64,000 nt of DNA from Niabella sp. (GCA_017744715.1 JAGIAT010000018.1:24756-88755), one strand, 5' to 3'. Counted from the stretch's first letter, positions 51,912-61,805 are shown. The notes: generated by a model not told the origin, from the sequence alone. Translations and numbers: made by a program.

Positions 51912-53303
51912 TTAAGCCATATTCTCCTTAATATCCTGCATCAGTTTCTGCGCGATATTTTTGGCTTTTACCTCAAAATCACTTTCGGAATAGATACGGA
52001 TAATGGGTTCTGTATTCGACATTCTTAAGTGCACCCAATCTTCGTCAAATTCTATTTTGAGGCCGTCTTCATCATTTAAGGGAAGCTTGCTGTACTTCTC
52101 TTTGATGCGGGCAAAAATAGAAGGAAGGTCGGTGCTTTTATCCAGCTCAATTTTGTTCTTGCTGATAAAATAATCCGGGTACACACCGCGCAGCGATTTG
52201 ATGCTTCCTTTGTGGTGTGCGAGATGGCTTAAGAACAGGGCAATGCCAATCAGCGCATCGCGGCCATAATGAAAGTCGGGCACAATAATGCCTCCGTTAC
52301 CCTCGCCGCCGATCACCGCATTAACCGCCTTCATTTTTGAGACCACATTTACTTCTCCTACGGCAGAAGGATAATAGGCGCCGCCATGTTTTAACGTAAC
52401 CTCTTTCAATGCTTTGGTGCTGCTCATGTTGCTTACAGCGTTGCCCTTGCGTTTTGAAAGGATGTAATCGGCAACCGCCACAAGTGTATATTCTTCGCCA
52501 AACATGCTGCCATCTTCATTTACAAAACAAAGACGGTCTACATCCGGATCTACGGCAATACCAAGATCCGCCTTTTCCTTAACCACCACACTTGAAAGTT
52601 CCGACAGGTGGTCGGGCAGGGGCTCCGGGTTATGTGCAAAATTACCGGTTACTTCGCTGTTTAGTACGATCACATCCTCCACACCCAGGGCCTTCAGCAA
52701 CGCCGGCACAAAAACAGCCCCGGTAGAATTAATGGCATCTACGACCACTTTAAATTTTTTCTTTGCGATGACTTCCTTATCTACCAGCGGATACGCCAGG
52801 ATTGCATCGATATGCTTTTGCATATAGGTATCGTTCTGCTGAATTTTACCGAGTTTATCCACCGGAGCAAATTCAAAATTTTCTGCAGCCGCAATATCCA
52901 GCAGCTGCTTGCCCAGATCCGCTGAAATAAATTCCCCGTCTTTGTTCAGCAGCTTCAACGCGTTCCATTCTTTAGGGTTATGGCTGGCGGTAAGAATAAT
53001 GCCTCCGTCTGCCTTTTCCATTGGTACGGCGATCTCTACCGTTGGGGTGGTACTGGGGCCCAGATCGATCACATCGATCCCTAATGCACTAAGCGTAGCG
53101 GTAACCAGGCTGCTAACCAGTGGCCCGCTGATGCGCCCGTCCCGGCCTACAACTACTTTGAGTTTCCTGGAAGGCGCCGCTGTTTGCTTCAGAATAGCGC
53201 CATAGGCAGCTGTAAATTTTACCACATCTACGGGAGAAAGCGTTTCCCCGGTCTTTCCACCAATGGTTCCCCGGATTCCGGATATACTTTTTATAAGCGA
53301 CAC
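51912..53303 (-). CDS. glmM: Phosphoglucosamine mutase-type phosphohexomutase
   Basis: 463 aa. The phosphoserine loop is ILTASHNPKEWNALK (Ser107), the Mg loop is DPDVDRLCFV, the sugar loop region is GGEGNGGIIVPDFHYGRD, and the phosphate loop is RMSNTEPIIRIYSES. GlmM converts glucosamine-6-P to glucosamine-1-P for UDP-GlcNAc. A phosphomannomutase role cannot be excluded, since these Bacteroidota enzymes look alike. Confidence 0.85.
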   Translation of the reverse strand: MSLIKSISGIRGTIGGKTGETLSPVDVVKFTAAYGAILKQTAAPSRKLKVVVGRDGRISGPLVSSLVTATLSALGIDVIDLGPSTTPTVEIAVPMEKADGGIILTASHNPKEWNALKLLNKDGEFISADLGKQLLDIAAAENFEFAPVDKLGKIQQNDTYMQKHIDAILAYPLVDKEVIAKKKFKVVVDAINSTGAVFVPALLKALGVEDVIVLNSEVTGNFAHNPEPLPDHLSELSSVVVKEKADLGIAVDPDVDRLCFVNEDGSMFGEEYTLVAVADYILSKRKGNAVSNMSSTKALKEVTLKHGGAYYPSAVGEVNVVSKMKAVNAVIGGEGNGGIIVPDFHYGRDALIGIALFLSHLAHHKGSIKSLRGVYPDYFISKNKIELDKSTDLPSIFARIKEKYSKLPLNDEDGLKIEFDEDWVHLRMSNTEPIIRIYSESDFEVKAKNIAQKLMQDIKENMA

Positions 53304-53368
53304 AATATGCTGTTTAAATGTTAGGGTTCAAGGACCTCCGTTGCACTTCAACGTGCTTCTTGAACTTG

Positions 53369-53376
53369 CAAAATTA
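53369..53376 (-). promoter_or_regulatory. Candidate -7 box (TAATTTTG) for the mutase gene
   Basis: Exact TAnnTTTG, 66 nt before the start; no -33 box identified. Confidence 0.4.
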
Positions 53377-53560
53377 CGCTCCTTCAGCGACATTCTTTTA
53401 GTTATAACATTACTTTTATGGAAAACAGGGGTATCCTTTTGATAACAAAGTTCCTTTGCCGGGTACCCATCTGCCAGGCCATTGCCGGAAAAATCTGTTT
53501 TTAAGGGATGAGAGCCGGGATTCCTTGAAATCTGGCCGGAAAACCCCCAAACGAGCCGTT

Positions 53561-55534
53561 TTAAGGTGTTTTTTTATTATTCAGCAGCAGGTATTGTGCG
53601 GTTTGGTAATAGGCGTTCGTTAGTGCACTCATTCTTGTGCGTACCGAGTCCAGTACCCGTCGGGGATAGACGATGGTGGTATCAATGGGCGCAAGGTCCT
53701 CTTCCGCAAAATCGAGGCTTTTTACGTAGTAGAACCGGTCGTCTACAATGCCGATTTTACCGGCCGTATTGGTAATAAATGCAAGGTTGCCTTTTTTATC
53801 CGGTGCCAGCAGATCGCGACCCAGGGTAAAATTGTCATAGGGGCGTTGCAGTAAACCTGCAATCGTGGGCAGCACGTCAACCTGGGAAACGGTTTCTTTC
53901 CGTTGCTGCGGCGCAACAAGATAGGGCGCATAAATCAGAAAGGGGACATGCTCATCCGAAAGCCGGTGCGTGGTCCATATGGAGGGATATACACTGGTAG
54001 CATTACCGGCAACCCCGTGATCGCCGATAAATACAAATATGGTATTGTGAAAATAGTCTTCCCGCGCAGCGGCCTCTACAAATTTCTGGATGGAATAATC
54101 GGCATAGCGGAATGTATTGTATTCCTCCAGCGATTCGAAGCCATTGGCTTCCAGGCTGTCTTTTGAAACGATCTTCTTATGAAAATCGTGGTCGGTTTCC
54201 GGTATGGTATAAGGGCGGTGATTATCGGAGGTTTGGATGATCGCAAAAAAAGGCTGCCGCTCCTTTTTAAAAACCGTGTTTGCCGCAAGGAAAAGGTCTT
54301 TGTCGCTGATGCCCCAAACGTTGATCCGCGGCGCGTCGATGGTTTGTTCGGTATGCAGCTGAAGGTTACTGATGTTCATCAGCAAACCTTCAAAATTATT
54401 GAATCCCGGATCCCCGCCCAGGAAATAATGTTTGGAGTAATCGGTGAAATTATTGATAATGGTATTTTGATCGATCGCCTCCGGGTTGCGGGTAGAGAAC
54501 TTAAACAGCTGCACATCCGGCGTTCCTGTTAAAATAGCAAAGAGTCCGCGGGCTGTGGAGAAATGGGGCGTGAAGCAGCGCTCAAAAAAAATACCCTTTT
54601 TACTCAGTGAATCAAAATAGGGAGAAGCGTTCAGCACATTACCGCTCATGCTGCTTTTGTACATACTGTACGACTCGCAGATCACCAGCACCACATTCGG
54701 CTTGCTTTCAAGACCGGCACTGTGCGGGGCTACCGTGCGCTTAAAACCAAAAGGTGCTTTGGGCGGAAACTGTAAAAACTCCGCCATCAGCGGAAACGCT
54801 TCACGGGCGCCCTTTTCATTAATGACGGGCTTACGGAATTGCATCGTGGAAAAAAAATTCTGCAACGGGTTCAGGGCCAGGTAGGTTTTAAAACTGTCCT
54901 TCAGTGCAAAAGAATCCTTCCATTTTAAGGGCTTGTTATCGATCCGGCCGTAAATAAAGAGCCCCAGCAGTAGTGCTGTTATCACAAAAGGCATTTTGCG
55001 GTGCATAATGGCCTTCCCGTCTGTAAGATTGATTACCTGCCAGTGGCTTTTGTTCAGTGCCCATTTAAAGCAGATAACGGCTGCAATAAGGCCTACCAGG
55101 ATCCAGATCAGCGGGTAGGTTTGCCAGATCATGTTCAGGGAGATGCCGGGGTCTTCCACAAAATTCATAGCTCCGGCATCCAGCCGGGTGCGGTTGTAGG
55201 AAAAGCTCACCATATCGGCGATAAAAAACAGGAATAACAGAAACGTGATCACCGCCAGGTACCAGGTCCAGATGCGTTTGCTGCGTGCTGAATAAAACGG
55301 GGAAAAAGAACGGTGATAACTGAAAAGGATCACGGGCAGCAGGAAGATGGAAATCCAGCGGAGATCATACTGCGCGCCCAATACAAATGAAGGCAGGCAG
55401 TCTGCAAAAGAGATGCCGGGCGGGTTGAACGCGAAAAAAGTAATCAGCCGGAAAATGAAGAATAAGGCAAAAAGTACCAATCCGGTGTTAATGACCCAAA
55501 GGATCGTTTTCGGTATTTTTAGCCGTGCCAACAT
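53561..55534 (-). CDS. LtaS-like membrane sulfatase/phosphoglycerol transferase
   Basis: 657 aa. Five membrane helices (about residues 12-200) precede an extracytoplasmic sulfatase fold with VVLVICESYSMY, the nucleophile region HFSTARGLFAILTGTP (Thr), and FVFIGDHGVAGN as the metal site. The family transfers phosphoglycerol or phosphoethanolamine to glycans or lipids. In Bacteroidota the substrate is not known. No teichoic acid genes are nearby. Confidence 0.85.
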   Translation of the reverse strand: MLARLKIPKTILWVINTGLVLFALFFIFRLITFFAFNPPGISFADCLPSFVLGAQYDLRWISIFLLPVILFSYHRSFSPFYSARSKRIWTWYLAVITFLLFLFFIADMVSFSYNRTRLDAGAMNFVEDPGISLNMIWQTYPLIWILVGLIAAVICFKWALNKSHWQVINLTDGKAIMHRKMPFVITALLLGLFIYGRIDNKPLKWKDSFALKDSFKTYLALNPLQNFFSTMQFRKPVINEKGAREAFPLMAEFLQFPPKAPFGFKRTVAPHSAGLESKPNVVLVICESYSMYKSSMSGNVLNASPYFDSLSKKGIFFERCFTPHFSTARGLFAILTGTPDVQLFKFSTRNPEAIDQNTIINNFTDYSKHYFLGGDPGFNNFEGLLMNISNLQLHTEQTIDAPRINVWGISDKDLFLAANTVFKKERQPFFAIIQTSDNHRPYTIPETDHDFHKKIVSKDSLEANGFESLEEYNTFRYADYSIQKFVEAAAREDYFHNTIFVFIGDHGVAGNATSVYPSIWTTHRLSDEHVPFLIYAPYLVAPQQRKETVSQVDVLPTIAGLLQRPYDNFTLGRDLLAPDKKGNLAFITNTAGKIGIVDDRFYYVKSLDFAEEDLAPIDTTIVYPRRVLDSVRTRMSALTNAYYQTAQYLLLNNKKTP

Positions 55535-55547
55535 GAAGCTGCAAACT

Positions 55548-55675
55548 TAATTAAAAGTTTCAGGTTCCAGCGTTCAAAGTTCAACATCAGATCCTGTTTT
55601 ATACTCCAATGATATATTGTTCCGCCCGAATTTTCAAATTCCCACATTTTCAAATTCCCACATTTGCTACATTTG
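55548..55675. repeat. Dispersed GTTTCAGGTT and CCCACATTTTCAAATT repeats
   Basis: AAAAGTTTCAGGTTCCAG, GTTCAAAGTTCAAC and a near-tandem TTTTCAAATTCCCACA occur in this gap. The second word recurs at 57655-57690. The right end doubles as the upstream region of the PAP2 gene. Confidence 0.55.
55668..55675 (+). promoter_or_regulatory. Candidate -7 box (TACATTTG) abutting the PAP2 start
   Basis: Exact TAnnTTTG ending 4 nt before the ATG at 55680, so the mRNA may be leaderless. It lies inside repeat-derived sequence. Confidence 0.4.
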
Positions 55676-55679
55676 TCCG

Positions 55680-56297
55680 ATGACCTCATTTTTGTACATC
55701 CCGTTCCCGGATTGGCTGGTAAAAGCCGATCGCTGGTTATTTGAGCTGATCAACATAAAAAGCGCCGGTCCGGTCCTGGATACGGTGTTCCCGCTTTTTC
55801 GCAACCCGTATATATGGGGGCCGCTTTACCTGTTTGTGGTGGCGTTTGTGTTGATCAACTTTAAAAAGCAGGGGTGGATCTGGCTGTTGCTGTTCCTTTG
55901 TACGGCCGCCAGTACCGATCTGATTGGTGCACATTTGTTTAAAAATATCTTTGAACGGCTGCGGCCCTGTAACGACCCGGAAATGGAAGGCCATGTACGG
56001 ATGGTGCTGGGGCGTTGCTCGGGTGGCTTTAGTTTTGTGTCTAACCACGCCATCAATCATTTCGGAATCAGCATGTTCTTTTTTACCACATTCCGGCGCT
56101 TTTTCCCGTATACCTGGCTTCCACTGGTATGGGCGGGTATGATCGGTCTGGCGCAGGTATATGTGGGTGTGCATTATCCGCTGGACGTTTTGGCGGGGGC
56201 AACCCTGGGAATTTTAATTGGGCTCTTTTGGGCAAACTTATTTAATAAAAGGATCGGATTTCATATCTTCGATAAGGAATCAACCGAAATAAATTAA
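55680..56297 (+). CDS. PAP2-family membrane phosphatase
   Basis: 205 aa from the ATG at 55680; the preceding open codons are repeat-derived. Six membrane helices carry the three PAP2 motifs: IFERLRP, SFVSNHAINHFG and AQVYVGVHYPLDVLAG. The usual Ser-Arg of motif 3 is Ala-Gln here. It probably dephosphorylates a lipid such as undecaprenyl pyrophosphate or phosphatidic acid. Its stop overlaps the next start (TAATG). Confidence 0.85.
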   Translation: MTSFLYIPFPDWLVKADRWLFELINIKSAGPVLDTVFPLFRNPYIWGPLYLFVVAFVLINFKKQGWIWLLLFLCTAASTDLIGAHLFKNIFERLRPCNDPEMEGHVRMVLGRCSGGFSFVSNHAINHFGISMFFFTTFRRFFPYTWLPLVWAGMIGLAQVYVGVHYPLDVLAGATLGILIGLFWANLFNKRIGFHIFDKESTEIN

Positions 56298-57592
56298 TGG
56301 AAGTATTCATAATAGCCTTATTGATTTTACTCAATGGACTATTCTCAATGGCAGAAATAGCTCTCGTATCAGCCAGAAAAGCAAGATTAGAAGCACAGGC
56401 AAATAAAGGCGATAAACGCGCAGAGGCAGCGCTGAAACTGGCCAACCACCCCGATGTATTTTTATCTACCGTTCAGATCGGTATCACCCTCATTGGTATC
56501 TTAACCGGTATCTATTCCGGGGATAAAATCACCGGGCATATTGCTTCCTTCCTGGAGCAGTTTCCGGCCCTTGCTCCCTACAGCAAAGGAATGGCTACCA
56601 CAACCGTGGTGATCATCATTACCTACTTTACACTCATTTTCGGGGAGCTGGTGCCCAAGCGTATCGGTCTTTCAAGCCCCGAAAAAATAGCCAAGTTCGT
56701 GGCGCAGCCCATGCGATGGGTTTCGGTGATCACTTATCCGTTTATCTGGTTGCTGACCAAATCGAGCGGATTGATCGGGAAACTTTTTAATATAAAAAGC
56801 GAGAATAACCAGGTTACGGAGGAAGAGATCAAGGCCATTATCAGTGAAGGTACCGAACAGGGTACACTGGAAGAAACCGAGCAGGAGATCATTGAACGGG
56901 TATTTCACCTGAGCGACCGGAACATTACCTCGCTGATGACACACCGCAGCGATATCGTATGGTTTAAAGTAGATGATACGGAAGAAATGATCCGGGAAAA
57001 GATATTGAAAGAGCCGCATTCCATTTATCCGATCTGTGACGAGGAGATTGATAATATTAAAGGGGTGATTTCCTTAAAGGACCTCTATACCAATAAAGAC
57101 ACGGTTCCGTTTAAAGAACTGATGCGACCGGCGCTTTTTGTACCGGAAAACAATACGGCGTTCCGGGTAATGGAAAAGTTTAAAGAATCCCAGTTGCATT
57201 CCTGCTTTATCGTGGATGAATACGGCAGTGTGCTGGGAATGATCACCCTCAATGATATCCTGGAAGCCATCATCGGCGATATGCCGGAAGAAAACCAGGA
57301 CGACTATGAAATTATCCGCAGGGAAGATGACTCCTTCCTGGTAGATGCACAGATCCCCTTCTATGATTTCCTTTCTTATTTCGACAAAGCCGAGTGGATG
57401 AACGAAGGTGAGCAGGAATTTGATACCCTGGCGGGATTTATCCTGCACCGGGTGAAGCAGATCCCGTCAACCGGGGATAAACTCGACTGGAACGGGTTCG
57501 ATTTTGAGATCGTTGATATGGACGGTCACCGCATTGATAAGGTGCTGGTGCATATCAGTGAAGAGCTGAGGGAAGAAATGGATGAGGATTAG
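56297..57592 (+). CDS. CNNM/CorC-type hemolysin-family transporter
   Basis: 431 aa. The DUF21/CNNM membrane domain (residues 1-180, four helices; VQIGITLIGILTGIYSGDKI, FGELVPKRIGL) is followed by a CBS pair (about 205-325; MTHRSDIVWFKVDDT, IVDEYGSVLGMITLNDILEA) and a CorC/HlyC domain. Such proteins are implicated in Mg or Co efflux. It is translationally coupled to the PAP2 gene. Confidence 0.9.
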   Translation: MEVFIIALLILLNGLFSMAEIALVSARKARLEAQANKGDKRAEAALKLANHPDVFLSTVQIGITLIGILTGIYSGDKITGHIASFLEQFPALAPYSKGMATTTVVIIITYFTLIFGELVPKRIGLSSPEKIAKFVAQPMRWVSVITYPFIWLLTKSSGLIGKLFNIKSENNQVTEEEIKAIISEGTEQGTLEETEQEIIERVFHLSDRNITSLMTHRSDIVWFKVDDTEEMIREKILKEPHSIYPICDEEIDNIKGVISLKDLYTNKDTVPFKELMRPALFVPENNTAFRVMEKFKESQLHSCFIVDEYGSVLGMITLNDILEAIIGDMPEENQDDYEIIRREDDSFLVDAQIPFYDFLSYFDKAEWMNEGEQEFDTLAGFILHRVKQIPSTGDKLDWNGFDFEIVDMDGHRIDKVLVHISEELREEMDED

Positions 57593-57593
57593 A

Positions 57594-57700
57594 GAAGTTT
57601 CAAGTTTAATGTTTAAAGTTTCAGGGCGGATCCGTTTTTATGCTTGAAGGCAAGCCTATTTACATATTCCCACATTTTCATATTTTCACATTTGAAAGCG
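57594..57700. repeat. Dispersed GTTTCAAGTTTAATG and CCCACATTTTCATATT repeats
   Basis: AGTTTCAAGTTTAATGTTTAAAG begins two bases after the CorC gene (shown here as a 20-plus-base tract at 57595-57620), and TATTCCCACATTTTCATATT follows near 57665. Both words recur elsewhere in the window. Confidence 0.55.
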
Positions 57701-57701
57701 T

Positions 57702-59501
57702 TTAAGACGCAAAATGATCGATCACCAGTTGCGCCTTTGCCTTGCCGATGACGGCGGTCAGTTCGTCAAGCGACCGTTCCCTGACATTTTTTACCGAACG
57801 GAATGCTTTTAAGAGTTCTTCCGCTGTGTTTTTCCCGATACCCTTTATAGATTCCAGTTCGTTTTTAAACGTTCCTTTACTTCTTTTTTGCCGGTGAAAC
57901 GTAATGCCAAAGCGGTGCACCTGGTCGCGGATAAACCGGATCAGTTTCAGGCTGGCGCTGTTGTAGGGCAGTTTCAGGGAATCCTTATCTCCGGCAAAGA
58001 AGATCTCTTCTACATTCTTCGCCAGTCCAACCAATGTGATGCTGCCCTGCAGTTCCAGTGCTTCAATGGCTTCCAGTGCGGCGCTCAGTTGTCCCTTTCC
58101 ACCGTCAATGATCACTAACTGCGGCAGGGGTTCGCCCTCTTCCGTAAGACGCCGGTAGCGGCGGTATACGGCTTCCTTCATGCTGGCGAAATCATTAATG
58201 CCTTCAACGGTCTTTACATTAAAGTGGCGGTAATCTTTCTTGCTGGGCACACCGTTCTTAAAGCAAACCATTGCAGATACCGGGTAGCTGCCCTGGAAAT
58301 TCGAGTTATCAAAGCACTCAATATGAACGGGAAGCTCCTGGAGCTGGAGATCAATCTGTAACTGCTCCAGTACTTTTACATGGTCCACATTACGGTTGAT
58401 CTTTATGCGTTCTTTATTTTTGAGTTCTTCAATGAAATAGCCGGCGTTCTTTTCTGAAAGCTCCAGTAGCTTTTTGCGGTCTCCGGCCCTGGGTACTACA
58501 ATTTCAATATTGGCCTCCGGGTAATCGATTTCAAAAGGCACTACAATCTCCGGCACATGGCTGTTGAAGGTCATGCGCAGCTGGCTGATGGCATATACCA
58601 GGATTTCTTCCACCGGTTCGTCCAGGTGGGTTTCCAGCTTGTTGGTTTGCGTTTGCACCACGGTTCCGTTCCGGATCATCAGGTAGTTAACATAGGCGAT
58701 CGATTGGTCTTTAATGATGGAAAACACATCTTTATCGCCGCCCCTGATACCCGTGATCACTGATTTGGATTGGTAATAATCCTCGAGATATTCGATCTTT
58801 TTGCGTACCTGCTCTGCTTTCTCAAATGCCAGGGCTTCGGCATGGATCTTCATTTCTTCTTTAAAATGACGGATCACCGGCCGCAGGTTACCTTTTAGCA
58901 GGTCGCGGATCTGCCCGATATTTTCATCATAGTCTGCCCGGGTCTGCAATCCCTCGCAGGGCCCCTTACAGTTGCCCAGGTGGTATTCCAGGCAAACTTT
59001 AAATTTTCCTTTTTCAATATTTTTCTGGGTTAGGTTTAAACTGCAGGTACGCATCGGGATGGTGCGCTTGATAAACTCCAGCAGCTCCCGCACCTTAAAA
59101 ACAGAAGTATAAGGGCCCAGGTATTCCGATCCGTCATCTACCGGTTGCCGTGTGAGGTAAATACGCGGAAAGGGTTCGTTTTTGATCACGATATAAGGGT
59201 AGGATTTACTATCCTTCAGGTTGATGTTGTACTTGGGCTGAAACTGTTTGATCAGTGAGTTTTCCAGGAAGAAGGCATCCGGCTCGCTGTTTACGATTGT
59301 AAATTCCAGGTGATGGATGCGCTGCACCAGCTCGTGGGTCTTATAATTAGTAAAGGTTTTATTAAAGTAGGAGCTTACCCGCTTGCGCAGATCCTTTGCC
59401 TTACCTACATAAAGGATCTTCCCGGTTTCATCAAAGTACTTGTAGATGCCCGGCTGGTGCGGAATGGTGGCGGCAATATTTGAAAATTGTTCCTGTGTCA
59501 A
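57702..59501 (-). CDS. uvrC: Excinuclease ABC subunit C
   Basis: 599 aa. The N-terminal GIY-YIG nuclease is QPGIYKYFDETGKILYVGKA. It is followed by a Cys-containing region (CSLNLTQKNIEKGKFKVCLE), a UVR motif (about 205-240), the RNase H-like nuclease half (ECFDNSNFQGSYPVSAMVCF, LVIIDGGKGQLSAA) and a C-terminal helix-hairpin-helix (LESIKGIGKNTAEELLKAF). It cuts both sides of bulky DNA damage with UvrAB. Full length. Confidence 0.95.
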   Translation of the reverse strand: MTQEQFSNIAATIPHQPGIYKYFDETGKILYVGKAKDLRKRVSSYFNKTFTNYKTHELVQRIHHLEFTIVNSEPDAFFLENSLIKQFQPKYNINLKDSKSYPYIVIKNEPFPRIYLTRQPVDDGSEYLGPYTSVFKVRELLEFIKRTIPMRTCSLNLTQKNIEKGKFKVCLEYHLGNCKGPCEGLQTRADYDENIGQIRDLLKGNLRPVIRHFKEEMKIHAEALAFEKAEQVRKKIEYLEDYYQSKSVITGIRGGDKDVFSIIKDQSIAYVNYLMIRNGTVVQTQTNKLETHLDEPVEEILVYAISQLRMTFNSHVPEIVVPFEIDYPEANIEIVVPRAGDRKKLLELSEKNAGYFIEELKNKERIKINRNVDHVKVLEQLQIDLQLQELPVHIECFDNSNFQGSYPVSAMVCFKNGVPSKKDYRHFNVKTVEGINDFASMKEAVYRRYRRLTEEGEPLPQLVIIDGGKGQLSAALEAIEALELQGSITLVGLAKNVEEIFFAGDKDSLKLPYNSASLKLIRFIRDQVHRFGITFHRQKRSKGTFKNELESIKGIGKNTAEELLKAFRSVKNVRERSLDELTAVIGKAKAQLVIDHFAS

Positions 59502-59528
59502 TTATTGTTAAAGGCGTTTGGAAACGTA

Positions 59529-59536
59529 CAAAATTA
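59529..59536 (-). promoter_or_regulatory. Candidate -7 box (TAATTTTG) for uvrC
   Basis: Exact TAnnTTTG 28 nt before the uvrC start; no exact -33 element. Confidence 0.45.
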
Positions 59537-59676
59537 ACCGGTAAATGTTATTTTAAAAAATGCTTTGTAAAAACAACCCGGTGGCCGGGGCGGCAAATGC
59601 GACGGTATCATGGAAAATCGGTCCGCGGATCTTTAGTCCCGGAAGATTGGAAGGCTCTGCCAAAATGAGTTACCGG

Positions 59677-59934
59677 CTAGTGGTAAATATCTTTTCGATG
59701 ACCTATTGCAATTACTTCGATGATCAGTTTAGTGTCGATTATATTATAAATAATGCGATAGTCACCCACCCTGATTCTGTAACCATCGCGTGCTGTGAGC
59801 TTGCAATAGCCAGGAGGACGTGGATTTTGTTGTAACTCCCGGATGGCTTTAAAAATAGGTTCTGCAACTGTATCGGAAAGTTTGTCTAACTGTTTGCTGA
59901 CTTTCCTGGTTAAAATGGCGGTGTATTTAACCAT
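59677..59934 (-). CDS. RelE/ParE-superfamily toxin
   Basis: 85 aa. YTAILTRKVSKQLDKL, DGYRIRVGDYRIIYNI and VIAIGHRKDIYH are the RelE fold hallmarks, with Arg residues in the RVGDYR strand and the terminal HR-x-x-Y. It is likely an mRNA interferase. It overlaps the upstream antitoxin gene by 8 nt. Confidence 0.85.
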   Translation of the reverse strand: MVKYTAILTRKVSKQLDKLSDTVAEPIFKAIRELQQNPRPPGYCKLTARDGYRIRVGDYRIIYNIIDTKLIIEVIAIGHRKDIYH

Positions 59935-60130
59935 TTTGGGTTTTTCGGTTTTTTAAATATTCTTCCAGTGAAATACGGGCACCGTCATCTTCGCGCATTG
60001 CCTGGTCATAGAGCAACACATCCATGGCCTCATCCAGCTCTTCCATCAGGGCGTTGTACTCGGCCTTAGTAAGTACAACCAACTGCTCACCGGCGGTATC
60101 TGTTATATATTGCGGATGTAGCTTAAGCAT
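59927..60130 (-). CDS. Antitoxin, Phd/RelB-like
   Basis: 67 aa. A short N-terminal beta part (LHPQYITDTAGEQLVVLTKA) and an acidic helical C-terminus (MEELDEAMDVLLYDQAMRED) resemble Phd/YefM-type antitoxins. It precedes and overlaps the RelE-like gene, the standard order. Short TTTCGT/ACGAAA arms at 60135 and 60153 could be an operator, but this is weak. Confidence 0.8.
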   Translation of the reverse strand: MLKLHPQYITDTAGEQLVVLTKAEYNALMEELDEAMDVLLYDQAMREDDGARISLEEYLKNRKTQNG

Positions 60131-60196
60131 GATCTTTCGTTTTACCGAAGTTACGAAAAACCTTTTTTAACCGATCTGCGGCTTTTCAGGGAATAA

Positions 60197-60230
60197 AAGA
60201 ACGGGCTGCAAACACGGCCCGTTCTTCAGT
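60197..60230 (-). terminator. Intrinsic terminator of gpmI
   Basis: AAGAACGGGC and GCCCGTTCTT form a 10-bp stem; on the minus strand it is followed by TTTATT. Confidence 0.75.
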
Positions 60231-60260
60231 TATTTATATTTAAGAGATCAGATAAACCAT

Positions 60261-61805
60261 CTATTGAACAGAATCTTTATCTACCAGTATATCCCCGGTC
60301 ATTTCTTTCGGGATCGGTAATTTCATAAATGTAAGAATGGTCGGCGCAATATCTCCCAGCTTACCTTCTTTTACAGTACCCTTCCAGTGGTTGTCGATAA
60401 TGAACAGGGGTACCGGATTCATGCTGTGTGCGGTATTCGGACTGCCATCTTCATTCACCAGGTAATCCGAGTTACCATGGTCGGCGGTGAGGAAGATCAC
60501 ATAATCCTGTTTCAGGGCCTCGGTGATGATCTGTTCCACGCATTGATCCACGGTTTCTACCGCTTTTACGGCAGCGGAAAATACACCGGTATGGCCCACC
60601 ATATCTGCGTTTGCAAAATTGAGGCAGATAAAATCGGCCGTCTTATTATGAATTTCCGGAAGAATGGCTTCGGTAAGTTCCCGGGCGCTCATTTCCGGCT
60701 GCAGGTCGTAAGTGGCTACTTTGGGTGAAGGCTTTAAGATACGGCTTTCTCCTTCAAAGGGCTTTTCACGTCCGCCGCTGAAAAAGAAGGTCACGTGCGG
60801 GTATTTTTCCGTTTCGGCAATACGGATCTGCTTGAGATGATTGGCCTCAATCACCTCGCCGATGGTTTGGGTAAGATCCTCATTGTGAAACAGGACATGC
60901 ACATTTTTAAACGTGTGGTCGTATACCGTCATAGTGGTATAGTCCAGGTCCAGTGTATGCATCTGTTGTTCCGGATGATCCTGCTGGGTCAGCACTTCGG
61001 TGATCTCCCGGCAGCGGTCTGTACGGAAGTTGAAGCAAAGCACCACATCCCCGTTTTTAATAGTGGCTACCGGCTGGTTCTCCGCGTTGACGATTACCGT
61101 AGGTTTAATGAACTCGTCCGTAATATTGTTAGCATAACTGTTTTTAATGGCTGCGATAGCCGAGGTAGCGGTTTCGCCCTTACCATTTACCATTGCTTCG
61201 TAAGCCAGTGCTACGCGCTCCCAGCGTTTATCCCGGTCCATGGCGTAATAACGGCCATCTACGGTTGCAATCCGGCCCACACCGGTCTGATCCAGATGCT
61301 GCTGCAGGTCTTCAATAAACCCAAGTCCGCTTTTGGGATCCGTATCCCTTCCGTCTGTAAACGCATGAATATAGACTTCCTGCAGACCATTATCCTTACA
61401 AATGTTTATTAGTGCTTTGAGGTGGTTAATATGCGAGTGCACGCCGCCGTCACTTACCAGTCCTAACAGGTGCAGGGGTTTGCTGTTTGCTTTAGCATGT
61501 GCAAGTGCGCGGAGCAATGCTTTATTGGCAGCCAGCTCGCCGGTTTTAATGGCCACGTTAATACGCTGAAGCTCCTGATATACAATGCGTCCGGCTCCCA
61601 GGTTGAGGTGGCCCACCTCAGAATTGCCCATCTGGCCTTCCGGTAATCCTACCAATTCACCAAAAGTTGTAAGCGTGGTGTTGGGGTATTTACTATATAA
61701 TGATCTGGTAAAAGGCACGTTAGCATTCTGGATGGCATCTGCGGATGCAACTTTCCCGAGTCCCCAGCCGTCCATTATTAGTAAAATTGCTCTTTTTTGT
61801 GACAT
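60261..61805 (-). CDS. gpmI: 2,3-bisphosphoglycerate-independent phosphoglycerate mutase
   Basis: 514 aa. The start ILLIMDGWGLGKV gives a metal site, the catalytic Ser62 lies in GQMGNSEVGHLNLGAG, and the second metal site is VIFLTADHGNSD with ANADMVGHTG. It interconverts 3- and 2-phosphoglycerate in glycolysis and needs Mn or similar metals. Normal length. Confidence 0.95.
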   Translation of the reverse strand: MSQKRAILLIMDGWGLGKVASADAIQNANVPFTRSLYSKYPNTTLTTFGELVGLPEGQMGNSEVGHLNLGAGRIVYQELQRINVAIKTGELAANKALLRALAHAKANSKPLHLLGLVSDGGVHSHINHLKALINICKDNGLQEVYIHAFTDGRDTDPKSGLGFIEDLQQHLDQTGVGRIATVDGRYYAMDRDKRWERVALAYEAMVNGKGETATSAIAAIKNSYANNITDEFIKPTVIVNAENQPVATIKNGDVVLCFNFRTDRCREITEVLTQQDHPEQQMHTLDLDYTTMTVYDHTFKNVHVLFHNEDLTQTIGEVIEANHLKQIRIAETEKYPHVTFFFSGGREKPFEGESRILKPSPKVATYDLQPEMSARELTEAILPEIHNKTADFICLNFANADMVGHTGVFSAAVKAVETVDQCVEQIITEALKQDYVIFLTADHGNSDYLVNEDGSPNTAHSMNPVPLFIIDNHWKGTVKEGKLGDIAPTILTFMKLPIPKEMTGDILVDKDSVQ

